A program made the position numbers and the translations under genes. The notes below the pieces were generated by a model. That model saw only the letters and a program-made list of their open reading frames with translations. It was not told where the DNA came from and did not search any database. From Anaeramoeba flamelloides (Eukaryota > Metamonada > Anaeramoebidae), in the NCBI GenBank assembly GCA_027625915.1, contig JANTQA010000051.1, positions 3,162,501 through 3,226,500 of the forward strand: 64,000 nucleotides of DNA, in the 5' to 3' direction. Of the stretch, positions 36,083 to 49,000 are shown one piece after another (position 1 is the stretch's first letter; the number at the start of each line of letters is the position of its first letter).

Positions 36083-39000
36083 TTAGTTATTTGCTTGGGT
36101 TGCATGATAAAAAAACAATATATATTATAATAATGTTGGTTCTTTTATTATTTATGTTAAAAAAATTGTTATTGTATAAAAATTATTTATCAATAAAAAA
36201 AAATGATTTTTAAGTTATTATAGACTGAAATTATGAAAAGTAAAAAAAAGTTGTTTTTGCAGTTAAACTTTTTTTGGTTTTGTTGATATGGAATAATCCC
36301 TCCTTAGGGGTATAGTTATTGATTTAAGTGATGCTCATATGTAGGTAACTTCATTGAAATAAGATATGTTTACATCCATGAACCTTATGAATCCTGAAAA
36401 TGGTTTCGCTATAGACCCTTAAGGGGGTTAAGTTCTAATCAAAAAATAAACATTCACGGGTTATTGGTTTTAAAAGGTAAGGTTGGTATACATTTTCCAA
36501 CTTTTGGGAGTGTTTTTGTACAAGTAAAGTTGGAAAATATTACATAACTTTTGGTTTAATATATTTACAGTTCCCGATCTAGTTTAGATGGTTTGAAATC
36601 ATAATTTGATTTCTTTGACTTTTCAATAAAAAAAAAATTCATTTTTCGATTTTTTATTATTTTAGTATAATATTTTTTTTTTTTGATCATCATTTTCATT
36701 ACTTCACTAAAAAAATACCAAAGGTTCAATAAAATTTCTACAATATTTAATGAGAATAAGATATAAGTAAAATGGGATTCTTTCTTGTTTTTCACTAATT
36801 AAGAAATGAAAAAATGTTAGAAATTTTTTTATAGTAAAATCAATTGTTAATAATTTTGGTTAATTTCTTCCTTTTTTATTAATAATAATATATATATTTA
36901 TTTATATATATATATATATGTTGGTTTATGGTAGGTTTTTACTTTGATAAGGATAGATGTAAGTTGGTAATTTACAAGATAGGCATAGAATCTCCCATTT
37001 TTTTTTTTTTTTTTTTTTACTTTTTCGTCATTCTAAATAACATATAACTTAAATACTATGTTAACAATTGAAATTGAAATTATTTTGTAGTGTAACCAGT
37101 ATTTAGCAGTTTGTTATTCTCATAAATTTTTATTCACTGAGATCTATGACTTAAAAAAATAAATAATATTTTTTCCTAAATTTATCCTTACTTGTGTCTC
37201 AAAAAATGAAAAATGAAGGTTGGGCAAAAACAGTTTTTTGAGAAATATTATTCAAACATGAAAGCACTATATACTGAGGAATTTTGATTAATTTTCATCT
37301 TTATTTTTTAGTTCTCATTAATTCTTTTCAAGGGTCTGATCTTTACATATAAAATTACAAAATAGTCGAAAAGTACACAATTTTGGAATTAATGTTTTAT
37401 TATTTACAGTTGAGATTAGTATTTGATAAAAGCTTGATAAAATATTTATTCTTGTTTAAAATTGAACAAAATCCTGGTTTCTGTAAAAAGAAAGAGTATT
37501 TTTTCTATTTGGATAAAAAAAATTGTTTAACTGTTATTTTCCAATTAATAAATGAAAATTTTTATTTCAATTTCCAAAAGTATATTCATTATTAATGTTA
37601 CAATCAAATTAGCATAGTAAAATTTTTTTAGAGTTAACTAAGGAAGTTTATGTTATTGTCTAAAAATAACATTTCTAAACTATTTTTTTATTATTTTTGG
37701 GTTTTCATCTTATTATTCATCTAGTAAGATATTTTGGAATGTGTTCGAAAAATTTTCATTTTTAAATTGTTAAATAATAGTAAATTATAAAAACTAATCT
37801 ATTTTTACAAATTAAATTTTATTTATGATCATTAAATAGAAAAATTCTTCAAACCTTTTCAACAGTACATCAGCCCAATTTTTCTTGAAACTGTCAATTG
37901 GAATTTAGAGAGAAAAGATCAAAATCAAAAGAACTATTTCAAAGAATCTCAAAAAAAAAAGTATTTTGTATTTATCATGAATAGATTTAATACAAACTCG
38001 ATTTTGTTTATTACCCTCTCGAGTTAAATTGGGGGTTCGGGGGGTTAATTCAATAAAAAAACACAAAGCCAACCTAAAAAGAGAAAAAAATCGAAGACAA
38101 TATCATAATCTCTTTCTAAGAATTGATATTGTTTGTGGGATGACTGGAATTATGTAGTCAATTCAATAGCCAAAACTCAATAATAAAATCATAGGCAATG
38201 TGAACTTTGAAATTCAGTGTTGTTTATTAAAAGTTCATGCAATGATCGTCATTTTTTATGCTACAAAATTGTGATTAATTGTCCTTTTCATTTTTTTTTT
38301 CTTTAGAAGATGTTCGAGTTTATGTCTCTAAAAATTTCTTCTTTTCAAAAAGACAACAGAAATGTTTTTTTAATCCTAGTTGGAGAATATTTCAAAGTTC
38401 ATTCTTTCACAACTTTGGTGTAAATGAAAAAAAAGTCCTTATGGCAATTTGGAAAAGTACCAAAATGGTCCTTAAAAGGATAAATGTAGAAATTTCCTTT
38501 TACAAAAAAATACAACATCAATTGTAGAAATCAAAATTTTATGTTAGAAAACAAACAGTGGATTTTAGAAGTTTAACCAAATAATAAATCTTTATCCTAA
38601 TTCCTTTCTAAAAAAAAATAAATAAATGTAGAAAAATATTTTTTAAACCAAATGAGGTAAAAAATACTTTTTTTTAGTGGTCATAAACACTTTTTAAAAT
38701 TATCCCTTACTTTTATTTATTCTTCTTCAAAACCAACACTTAATCCTATTATTCTAGAGTACACCTTACTGTTAATCAATTTCGAAGGTCATCCTCGAAA
38801 ATTTTTCTGTAAATTTTCAAATATGAATAAAATTTGTATAAAAACTTTGTAGATTTATTCTCAATTAGCTTTGGAAAGTTAATTTTTTTTTTTTTTTTTT
38901 ATTTTATCTAAAAAATTTTCCATGTCCCTAGTTAAAAAAAATAGAATTTCGTTCCGTTACTATTTTGAATTTCTTTTTTAATAATAGATTTTTGAGAAAC

Positions 39001-39674
39001 TGTATCACATTTTCTTTTTTTATTGTCCATTATCTTGGATCTTTTAAGGTGTTAGTGTTCTCAAATAAAGAAACACAGATTTTAAATTGAACCACTGTTT
39101 AGTAACAAGAAAGGGTTCTTTTTACATTATTAGTTTTGGAAACAAGACATTGTATCAAAAACATAACTTTTTGTTAAAGAATAAAAAGAAGAAAATTCTC
39201 CTTCCAAAAAGTTAAAAATTCTGTCACAATTTAAGCACACCATGTAACTTAGCCTTAAATTTTTTTGTTTTTCACCATTTCTAAAAAGTTTTTGTGGACT
39301 TCGTAAAAGTAATGTGAAAATTTTTTTTGAAAAGATAGAAGAACATTTAATGCCATCAATTTCTAATTGAACATTGGTTTTACCAACACCTCAAAATTAA
39401 AATCTCATGACAAAAACTCTAACACAATGTTTCCAAAAACACCATCAATTTAGTCACAAAAAAATCAAACATGGAAATTTGGGTTTTCTAAAGTAAAAAG
39501 AGAAAAAAATTTTTAATTCGTTAAAAATAGCAAAGTCTTTGAGAGTGAATGATAACAAAAACATTAGTTCGTTTTTGAGTTAAACTGAATTTTTTTGGTC
39601 GTGTTGTACTCAAAAACAATGGAAGAGAGTTAAAAAAAAATTAAATCCCTTTGTCAGAAAAAAATGGTGAGGAC
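36083..39674. other. Non-coding spacer upstream of the giant gene
   Basis: No confident gene. 36298-36432 has a loose inverted repeat (CCTCCTTAGGGGTATAG against CTATAGACCCTTAAGGGGG). 36904-36919 is an AT microsatellite and ~36998-37019 a T run. The 82-codon frame at 38279-38527 is less low-complexity than most (LEDVRVYVSKNFFFSKRQQK) but has no known family and no upstream support, so it is not called. Confidence 0.45.
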
Positions 39675-39682
39675 TATAAAAA
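39675..39682 (+). promoter_or_regulatory. TATA-like box upstream of the giant gene
   Basis: TATAAAAA stands in a locally less AT-rich setting (GGACTATAAAAAGAAGTC), 52 bases before the ATG of the small frame at 39734 and about 380 bases before the giant gene's ATG. Such strings are frequent by chance in AT-rich DNA; the position is the only support. Confidence 0.35.
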
Positions 39683-39733
39683 GAAGTCTCTTTGAGAGAA
39701 GTTAAAAGTTTTTAAATTTTTTCAGTTAAAAGT

Positions 39734-39865
39734 ATGGATAAAAATTTCCAACAAAAAAAATCTTGCCCTTCTTCAAATGTGTTAGCAAGTGGTTCGTTAA
39801 CTAAATTGCGAGATGTTAATTATTACCCACAAACAAACTTGTTATTTTTTTTAGTCAACTTTTAA
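39734..39865 (+). CDS. Small frame (43 aa): upstream ORF, micro-protein or leader exon
   Basis: ATG at 39734, TAA at 39863-39865. The protein has mixed composition (DKNFQQKKSCPSSNVLASGS, then LTKLRDVNYYPQTN) unlike the F/K/I-rich chance frames elsewhere, and its DNA contains several C- or G-ending codons like the 5' part of the giant gene. It ends in a T run with TTTTTTTTAG, which looks like a splice acceptor. I found no in-phase splice to 40061. It may be a translated upstream ORF that tunes the giant gene, or part of a leader exon. No family recognised. Confidence 0.3.
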   Translation: MDKNFQQKKSCPSSNVLASGSLTKLRDVNYYPQTNLLFFLVNF

Positions 39866-40060
39866 AGTTTTTTAACAAACAACAATTTTTTAAAACAAAG
39901 ACATTTATTGTTTTGTTATTAAAAAGAAGGTTAATTTGTTAATTTTTCCGCAAGTTTTTAAAAAAAAACAAAGAACAACATCAAAAGAACAAAAAGAGAA
40001 TTTGCAAAATAAAAAAAATAATTAGCAAAAAAAGTTTGACATTCAGCAACATACCCAACA
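39866..40060 (+). other. Probable 5' leader of the giant gene
   Basis: A-rich sequence ending AACATACCCAACAATG; A-rich leaders also precede the EDC4-like and RPS19 genes. No competing ATG in the last ~90 bases. Confidence 0.45.
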
Positions 40061-43000
40061 ATGAAAAACAGGTTTAAGAATTTAACAAAGTCAGAAGGGT
40101 TTAAAGAATTTCAAGTGAACAAATTAAAAGAGGAACAGTACACTAAATTATTAAAGGAAGCATTGGAATTCATCCAAGGCGTTCTCGAAGACAAGACGAT
40201 CACTGAGGAACAACTTTTATCGCAAGACGGTGTTTTGATTTTAAATGCCATGAACAATTTAGCAACGCCGATGACGATTCATATCGTGCCAACATTCTTT
40301 GAGCATCAAGTGATAACCGAGAACATCAATTTGTATCAAAAGATCTTGTTGGAATTTTTTGGCTATTATCCGCAAAACTTGTGGCCAATCACTGGGAAGC
40401 ATAGCGACGACTTTATTACAAGGCTCAGCTTTATCAAGTCGATTGTCTTTGTTAAGGAAGTAATTGAATTGTTTGGATCAAAAAGATACACCGACGAGCC
40501 AATTCGTAAGATCCATATCATGAAAGGCAAACTGAAAACCGTCAAGTACACCGGCAAACAAAAGGAAAACAACCGTTTCCATAACGATTGCTATGACCTT
40601 GGCGAGGGGAGGCACAAGTTGCCCAGGGAATTATTGAAACAAAATCGCTCAATGTATAGGTATCTCTTAGACGTCCAAAGAAGCCTTGAGCAGATGAAAG
40701 AAAGCAAAGAAGGCACTACTTTGGATCGGTTCAAAAGAAATTCCAGATACAGGAGAAGGGTCAAGGCCTTGCCGAAAATCGCAATTGGATCCGAGTTCGA
40801 TATTGAGACCTTACTCTTAGACACTGGCGGTGTTGAAGAAGAAAAAAGGCAAAAAAAAGAGTTAGAGCGCAAAATTAAAAACAAATCCATCGAAGAACAA
40901 AACAAATTAAAAAAGGAGCATGAAGAGCGTCTACTCAAATTAAAGAGAATTTCCGAAGAGGTTGAAAACGAAAAGGAAAAAGAAAAAGAATTAGAGAAGG
41001 AAAGACTAAGGAAAGAGAAAGAAGAGCAAGAAGAGCAAGAAAGGCTAAGGAAACAAAAGGAAGAAGAAGAACAAGAAAGATTAAGGAAACAGAAGGAAGA
41101 AGAAAGGAAAAGAAAAGAGGAAGAAGAGCAAGAAAGGCTAAGGAAACAAAAGGAAGAAGAAGAAAGGAAACGGAAAGAGAAAGAAGAGCAGGAAGAAAGG
41201 AAAAGAAAAGAGGAAGAAGAAGAAAGGGAAAGATTAAGGAAACAAAAGGAAGAAGAAGACGAAAGGAAAAGAAAACAGAAAGAAGAAGACGAAAGAAAGA
41301 GAAGACAGAAAAATGAAGAAGAAAGATTAAGAAAAGAAAAAGAAGAAAGGGAAAGATTAAGGAAACAGAAAGAAGAAGACGAAAGGAAAAGAAAAGAGGA
41401 AGAAGAAGAAAGGGAAAGGAAAAGGAAACAAAAGGAAGAAGAAGACGAAAGGAAAAGAAAACAGAAAGAAGAGAGATTAAGAAAAGAAAAAGAAGAAAAA
41501 AAAAGATTAAAGAAAGAGAAAGAAGAAGAGCAAGAAAGATTAAGGAAACAAAAAGAAGAAGAAGAAAGGAAAAGGAAAGAGAAAGAAGAACAGGAAAGAT
41601 TAAGCAAGCAAAAACAATTAGAAGAAAGAATAAGAAAAGAAGATGAAGAAGAAGAAGAAAGATTAAGATTAGCCAAAATTAAAGAAGAAGAATTAGCAAA
41701 GAGAGAAAGAGCATTAAAAGAAAGAGAAAGATTATTGAGAGAAAGAGAAGAACAATCAAAAAAAGATTTTGAGAAAAAATTATTAGAATTAGCTCTTAAA
41801 CAAAAAGAATTAGAAGAAAAAAAAAAATTAAAAAAGCAAAAAGAAAAAGAAAAACTAGAAAGATTACAAAAAAAATTAAATTCTTTAAAAGATTATGATC
41901 ACGAATTAAACGAAAAAAATCAGAAACACAAACTTGAAAATGAAAAAAAATTAAAAGAAATTGAAGCAAAATATCAAAATACTGATCAAGAAAATCAATT
42001 TGAAAAAGAATTTGATGAATTAAAAAAAAAAGAAAAAAAATTAGATAAAAAGTTAAAATTAGATATATCTCAAGATTTAGTTGATAAAACTGATAATAAA
42101 TTAAAATCCAATGAAAAAACCTTAAAAGGAAAAAAAATCTGTTTATCTGGATCTAATGATAAATCAATTAAAATTGCCAAAGAATTAATTAAAAAAGGAG
42201 CCATTCCAATTACCTTAAGTGATAAAAATGGATATATTAGTAATCCCAATGGATTTGATATTGAACAATTAAACAAAATCAAAGAATTAAAAAACCAAAA
42301 CAAACCCTTGGAATCTATCATCAAAACTGATAAAAATATCCAATATCATCCAAATAAAACACCATTTTCAACAATTGAATGTGATATTGCAATACCATGT
42401 CAAAAACATGGAGAAATTACCAAAACAGAATCCAAACAATTATCTCAAAATGGATGTATTGCAGTTACTGATGGAACTCTAGATGCTTCCTCGAGTGATG
42501 CAATTCCAATCTATCAAAGAAACGATATTCTATATACACCATACGAAGATCAAAACAACAAAATAGCAAAAGAAATAGTCAATAAAACTGCTAATAAATT
42601 AAAATCCAATGGAAAAACCTTGAAAGGAAAAGCAATCTCATTATCTGGATCTAATAATAAAACAATTGAAACTGCCAAAGAATTAATTAAAAAAGGAGCC
42701 ATTCCAATTACCTTAAGTGATGAAAATGGATTTATTAGTAATCAAAATGGATTTGATATTGAACAATTAAACAAAATCCAAGAATTAAAAAACCAAAACA
42801 AACCCATGGAATCTATCACCAAAACTGATAAAAATATTCAATATCATCCAAATAAAACACCATTTTCAACAATCGAATGTGATATTGCAATACCATGCCA
42901 AAAAAATGGAGAAATCACCAAAACAGAATCCAAACAATTATCTCAAAATGGATGTATAGCAGTTACTGATGGAACTCTAGATGCTTCCTCGAGTGATGCA

Positions 43001-46000
43001 ATTCCAATCTATCAAAGAAACGATATTCTATATACACCATATCAAGATAAAGAAACCCAAATTGCAAATAAAATAGTTGATAAAACTGATAATAAATTAA
43101 AATCCAATGGAAAAACCTTAAAAGGAAAAATAATCACATTATCTGGATCTAATGATAAATCAATTGAAATTGCCAAAGAATTAATTAAAAGAGGAGCCAT
43201 TCCAATTACCTTAAGTGATGAAAATGGATTTATTAGTAATCCCAATGGATTTGATATTGAACAATTAAACAAAATCAAAGAATTAAAAAACCAAAATAAA
43301 CCCTTGGAATCTATCAATAAAACTGATAAAAACATCCAATATCATCCAAATAAAACACCATTTTCAACAATTGAATGTGATATTGCAATACCATGTCAAA
43401 AACGTGGAGAAATCACCAAAACAGAATCCAAACAATTATCTCAAAATGGATGTATTGCAGTTACTGATGGAAATACTGATGCATCAACTAAAGGCGCAAT
43501 TGAAATTTATCAAAAAAATGATATTTTATATTCACCTTATCAAGATCAAGAAACCCAAATTGCAAATAAAATAGTTAATAAAACTGATAATAAATTAAAA
43601 TCCAATGGAAAAACCTTGAAAGGAAAAATAATCACATTATCTGGATCTAATGATAAAACAATTGAAACTGCCAAAGAATTAATTAAAAAAGGAGCCATTC
43701 CAATTACCTTAAGTGATGAAAATGGATTTATTAGTAATCCCAATGGATTTAATATTGAACAATTAAACAAAATCCAAGAATTAAAAAACCAAAATAAACC
43801 CTTGGAATCTATCAATAAAACCGATAAAAATATTCAATATCATCCAAACAAAACACCATTTTCAACAATCGAATGTGATATTGCAATACCATGTCAAAAA
43901 CGTGGAGAAATCACTAAAACAGAATCCAAACAATTATCTAAAAATGGATGTATTGCAGTTACTGATGGAACTCCAGACGCATCAACAAGCGAAGCAATTC
44001 CAATTTATCAAAAAAATGATATTCTATATACACCTTATGAAGATAAAGAAACCCAAATAGCAAAAAAATTAGTTGATCAAACTGATAAAAAATTAAAATC
44101 CAATGGAAAAACCTTAAAAGGAAAAACAATCACATTATCTGGATCTAATGATAAATCAATTGAAACTGCCAAAGAATTAATTAAAAAAGGAGCCATTCCA
44201 ATTACCTTAAGTGATGAAAATGGATATATTCATAATCCCAATGGATTTGATATCGAACAATTAAACAAAATCCAAGAATTAAAAAACCAAAATAAACCCT
44301 TGGAATCTATCAATAAAACTGATAAAAACATCCAATATCATCCAAACAAAACACCATTTTCAACAATCGAATGTGATATTGCAATACCATGTCAAAAAAA
44401 TGGAGAAATCACTAAAACAGAATCCAAACAATTATCTCAAAATGGATGTATTGCAGTTACCGATGGAACTCCAGACGCATCAACAAGCGATGCAATTCCA
44501 ATTTATCAAAAAAATGATATTTTATATTCACCTTATGAAGATCAAGAAACCCAAATATCAAAGAAAATAGTTGATAAAACTGATAATAAATTAAAATCCA
44601 ATGGAAAAACCTTGAAAGGAAAAGTAATCTCATTATCTGGATCTAATGATAAATCAATTGAAATTGCCAAAGAATTAATTAAAAAAGGAGCCATTCCAAT
44701 TACCTTAAGTGATAAAAATGGATATATTCACAATCCCAATGGATTTGATATTGAACAATTAAACAAAATCAAAGAATTAAAAAACCAAAACAAACCATTG
44801 CAATCTATCACCAAAACTGATAAAAACATCCAATATCATCCAAATAAAACACCATTTTCAACAATTGAGTGTGATGTTGCAATACCATGCCAAAAAAGTG
44901 GAGAAATCACCAAAACAGAATCCAAACAATTATCTAAAAATGGATGTATTGCAGTTATTGATGGAACTCCAGATGCATCAACTAAAGAAGCAATTACAAT
45001 TTATCAAAAAAATGATATTTTATATTCACCTTATGAAGATAAAGAAACCCAAATATCAAAGAATTTAGTTGATAAAACTGATAAAAAATTAAAATCCAAT
45101 GGAAAAACCTTGAAAGGAAAAAAAATCTGTTTATCTGGATCTAATGATAAAACAATTGAAACTGCCAAAGAATTAATTAAAAAAGGAGCCATTCCAATTA
45201 CCTTAAGTGATAAAAATGGATATATTCATCATCCAAATGGGTTTGATATTGAACAATTAAACAAAATAAAAGAATTAAAAAACCAAAACAAACCCATTGA
45301 ATCTATCACCAAAACTGATAAAAACATCCAATATCATCCAAACAAAACACCATTTTCAACAATCGAATGTGATATTGCAATACCATGTCAAAAACGTGGA
45401 GAAATCACCAAAACAGAATCCAAACAATTATCTAAAAATGGATGTATTGCAGTTACTGATGGAACTCAAGATGCTTCCTCAAGTGATGCAATTCCAATCT
45501 ATCAAAAAAATGATATTCTATATACACCTTACCAAAATCAAGAAACCATATTAGCAAAAAAATTAGTTGATCAAACTGATAATAAATTAAAATCTAATGG
45601 AAAAACCTTGAAAGGAAAAAAAATCACATTATCTGGATCTAATGATAAATCAATTGAAACTGCCAAAGAATTAATTAAAAAAGGAGCCATTCCAATTACC
45701 TTAAGTGATGAAAATGGATATATTCATCATCCCAATGGATTTGATATTGAACAATTAAACAAAATCAAAGAATTAAAAAACCAAAATAAACCCTTGAAAC
45801 TTATCATCAAAACTGATAAAAATATTCAATATCATCCAAATAAAACACCATTTTCAACAATCAAATGTGATATTGCAATACCATGTCAAAAACATGGAGA
45901 AATCACTAAAACAGAATCCAAACAATTATCTCAAAATGGATGTATTGCAGTTACTGATGGAACTCCAGATGCTTCCTCGAGCGATGCAATTGAAATTTAT

Positions 46001-49000
46001 CAAAAAAATGATATTCTATATTCACCTTACGAAGATAAAGAAACCCAAATATCAAAGAAAATAGTTAATAAAACTGATAATAAATTAAAATCCAATGGAA
46101 AAACCTTAAAAGGAAAAACAATCACATTATCTGGATCTAATGATAAATCAATTAAAATTTCCAAAGAATTAATTAAAAAAGGAGCCATTCCAATTACCTT
46201 AAGTGATGAAAATGGATTTGTTTACAATCCCAATGGATTTGATATTGAACAATTAAACAAAATCAAAGAATTAAAAAACCAAAATAAACCCATGGAATCT
46301 ATCACCAAAACTGATAAAAACATCCAATATCATCCAAATAAAACACCATTTTCAACAATTGAATGTGATATTGCAATACCATGTCAAAAAAATGGAGAAA
46401 TCACTAAAACAGAATCCAAACAATTATCTCAAAATGGATGTATAGCAGTTACTGATGGAACTCAAGATGCTTCCTCGAGCGATGCAATTGAAATTTATCA
46501 AAAAAATGATATTCTATATTCACCTTATGAAGATAAAAACAACAAAATAACAAAGGAATTAGTTGCTAAAACTGCTAATAAATTAAAATCCAATGGAAAA
46601 ACCTTGAAAGGAAAAACAATCTCATTATCTGGATACAATAATAAATCAATTGAAACTGCCAAAGAATTAATTAAAAAAGGAGCCATTCCAATTACCTTAA
46701 GTGATGAAAATGGATTTCTACACAATCCCAATGGATTTGATATTGAACAATTAAACAAAATCCAAGAATTAAGAAACCAAATCAAAAACTTGTATTTTAT
46801 CAATAAAACCGATAAAAATATTCAATATCATCCAAACAAAACACCATTTTCAACAATCAAATGTGATATTGCAATACCATGTCAAAAAACTGGAGAAATC
46901 ACTAAAACAGAATCCAAACAATTATCTCAAAATGGATGTATTGCAGTTACTGATGGAGCTCCAGACGCATCAACAAGAGATGCAATTCCAATTTATCAAA
47001 AAAATGATATTTTATATATACCTTATGAAGATCTAGAAACCAAATTAGCAAAGAAATTAGTTGATCAAACTGATAAAAAATTAAAATCCAATGGAAAAAC
47101 CTTAAAAGGAAAAACAATCACATTATCTGGATCTAATGATAAATCAATTGAAACTGCCAAAGAATTAATAAAAAAAGGAGCCATTCCAATTACCTTAAGT
47201 GATGAAAATGGATTTATTAGTAATCAAAATGGATTTGATATTGAACAATTAAACAAAATCCAAGAATTAAAAAACCAAAACAAACCCATGGAATCTATCA
47301 CCAAAACTGATAAAAATATTCAATATCATCCAAATAAAACACCATTTTCAACAATCGAATGTGATATTGCAATACCATGCCAAAAAAATGGAGAAATTAC
47401 CAAAACAGAATCCAAACAATTATCTAAAAATGGATGTATAGCAGTTACTGATGGAACCCAAGATGCATCAACAAACGACGCAATTGAAATTTATCAAAAA
47501 AATGATATTCTATATTCACCATATGAAGATAAAGAAACCCAAATATCAAAGAAATTAGTTGATCAAACTGATAAAAAATTAAAATCCAATGGAAAAACCT
47601 TGAAAGGAAAAAAAATCTGTTTATCTGGATCTAATGATAAAACAATTGAAACTGCCAAAGAATTAATTAAAAAAGGAGCCATTCCAATTACCTTAAGTGA
47701 TGAAAATGGATTTCTACACAATCTCAATGGATTTAATATTGAACAATTAAACAAAATAAAAGAATTAAAAAACCAAAATAAACCCTTGGAATCTATCAAT
47801 AAAACCGATAAAAATATTCAATATCATCCAAATAAAACACCATTTTCAACAATCGAATGTGATATTGCAATACCATGTCAAAAACATGGAGAAATCACTA
47901 AAACAGAATCCAAACAATTATCTCAAAATGGATGTATTGCAGTTACTGATGGAACCCAAGATGCATCAACTAAAGAAGCAATTACAATTTATCAAAAAAA
48001 TGATATTTTATATTCACCTTATGAAGATAAAGAAACCCAAATATCAAATAAAATAGTTAATAAAACTGATAAAAAATTAAAATCCAATGGAAAAACCTTG
48101 AAAGGAAAAACAATCACATTATCTGGATCTAATGATAAATCAATTGAAACTGCCAAAGGATTTATCAATAAAGAAGCTTTTCCAATTACCTTAAGTGATG
48201 AAAATGGATTTATTAGTAATCTCAATGGATTTGATATTGAACAATTAAACAAAATCCAAGAATTAAAAAACCAAAATAAACCCTTGGAATCTATCACCAA
48301 AACTGATAAAAACATCCAATATCATCCAAATAAAACACCATTTTCAACAATTGAATGTGATATTGCAATACCATGTCAAAAAAATGGAGAAATCACCAAA
48401 ACAGAATCCAAACAATTATCTAAAAATGGATGTATAGCAGTTACTGATGGAACCCAAGATGCATCAACAAACGACGCAATTGAAATTTATCAAAAAAATG
48501 ATATTCTATATTCACCATATGAAGATAAAGAAACACAAATATCAAAGAAATTAGTTGATCAAACTGATAAAAAATTAAAATCCAATGGAAAAACCTTGAA
48601 AGGAAAAAAAATCTGTTTATCTGGATCTAATGATAAAACAATTGAAACTGCCAAAGAATTAATTAAAAAAGGAGCCATTCCAATTACCTTAAGTGATGAA
48701 AATGGATTTCTACACAATCTCAATGGATTTAATTTTGAACAATTAAACAAAATCAAAGAATTAAAAAACCAAAATAAACCCTTGGAATCTATCAATAAAA
48801 CCGATAAAAATATTCAATATCATCCAAATAAAACACCATTTTCAACAATCAAATGTGATATTGCAATACCATGTCAAAAACATGGAGAAATCACTAAAAC
48901 AGAATCCAAACAATTATCTCAAAATGGATGTATTGCAGTTACTGATGGAACTCCAGATGCATCAACAAACGACGCAATTGAAATTTATCAAAAAAATGAT

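Noticed and set aside
38279-38527. 82-codon frame with mixed composition
   Set aside because: No recognised family, no splice partners and no conserved motif; kept as possible but not supported.
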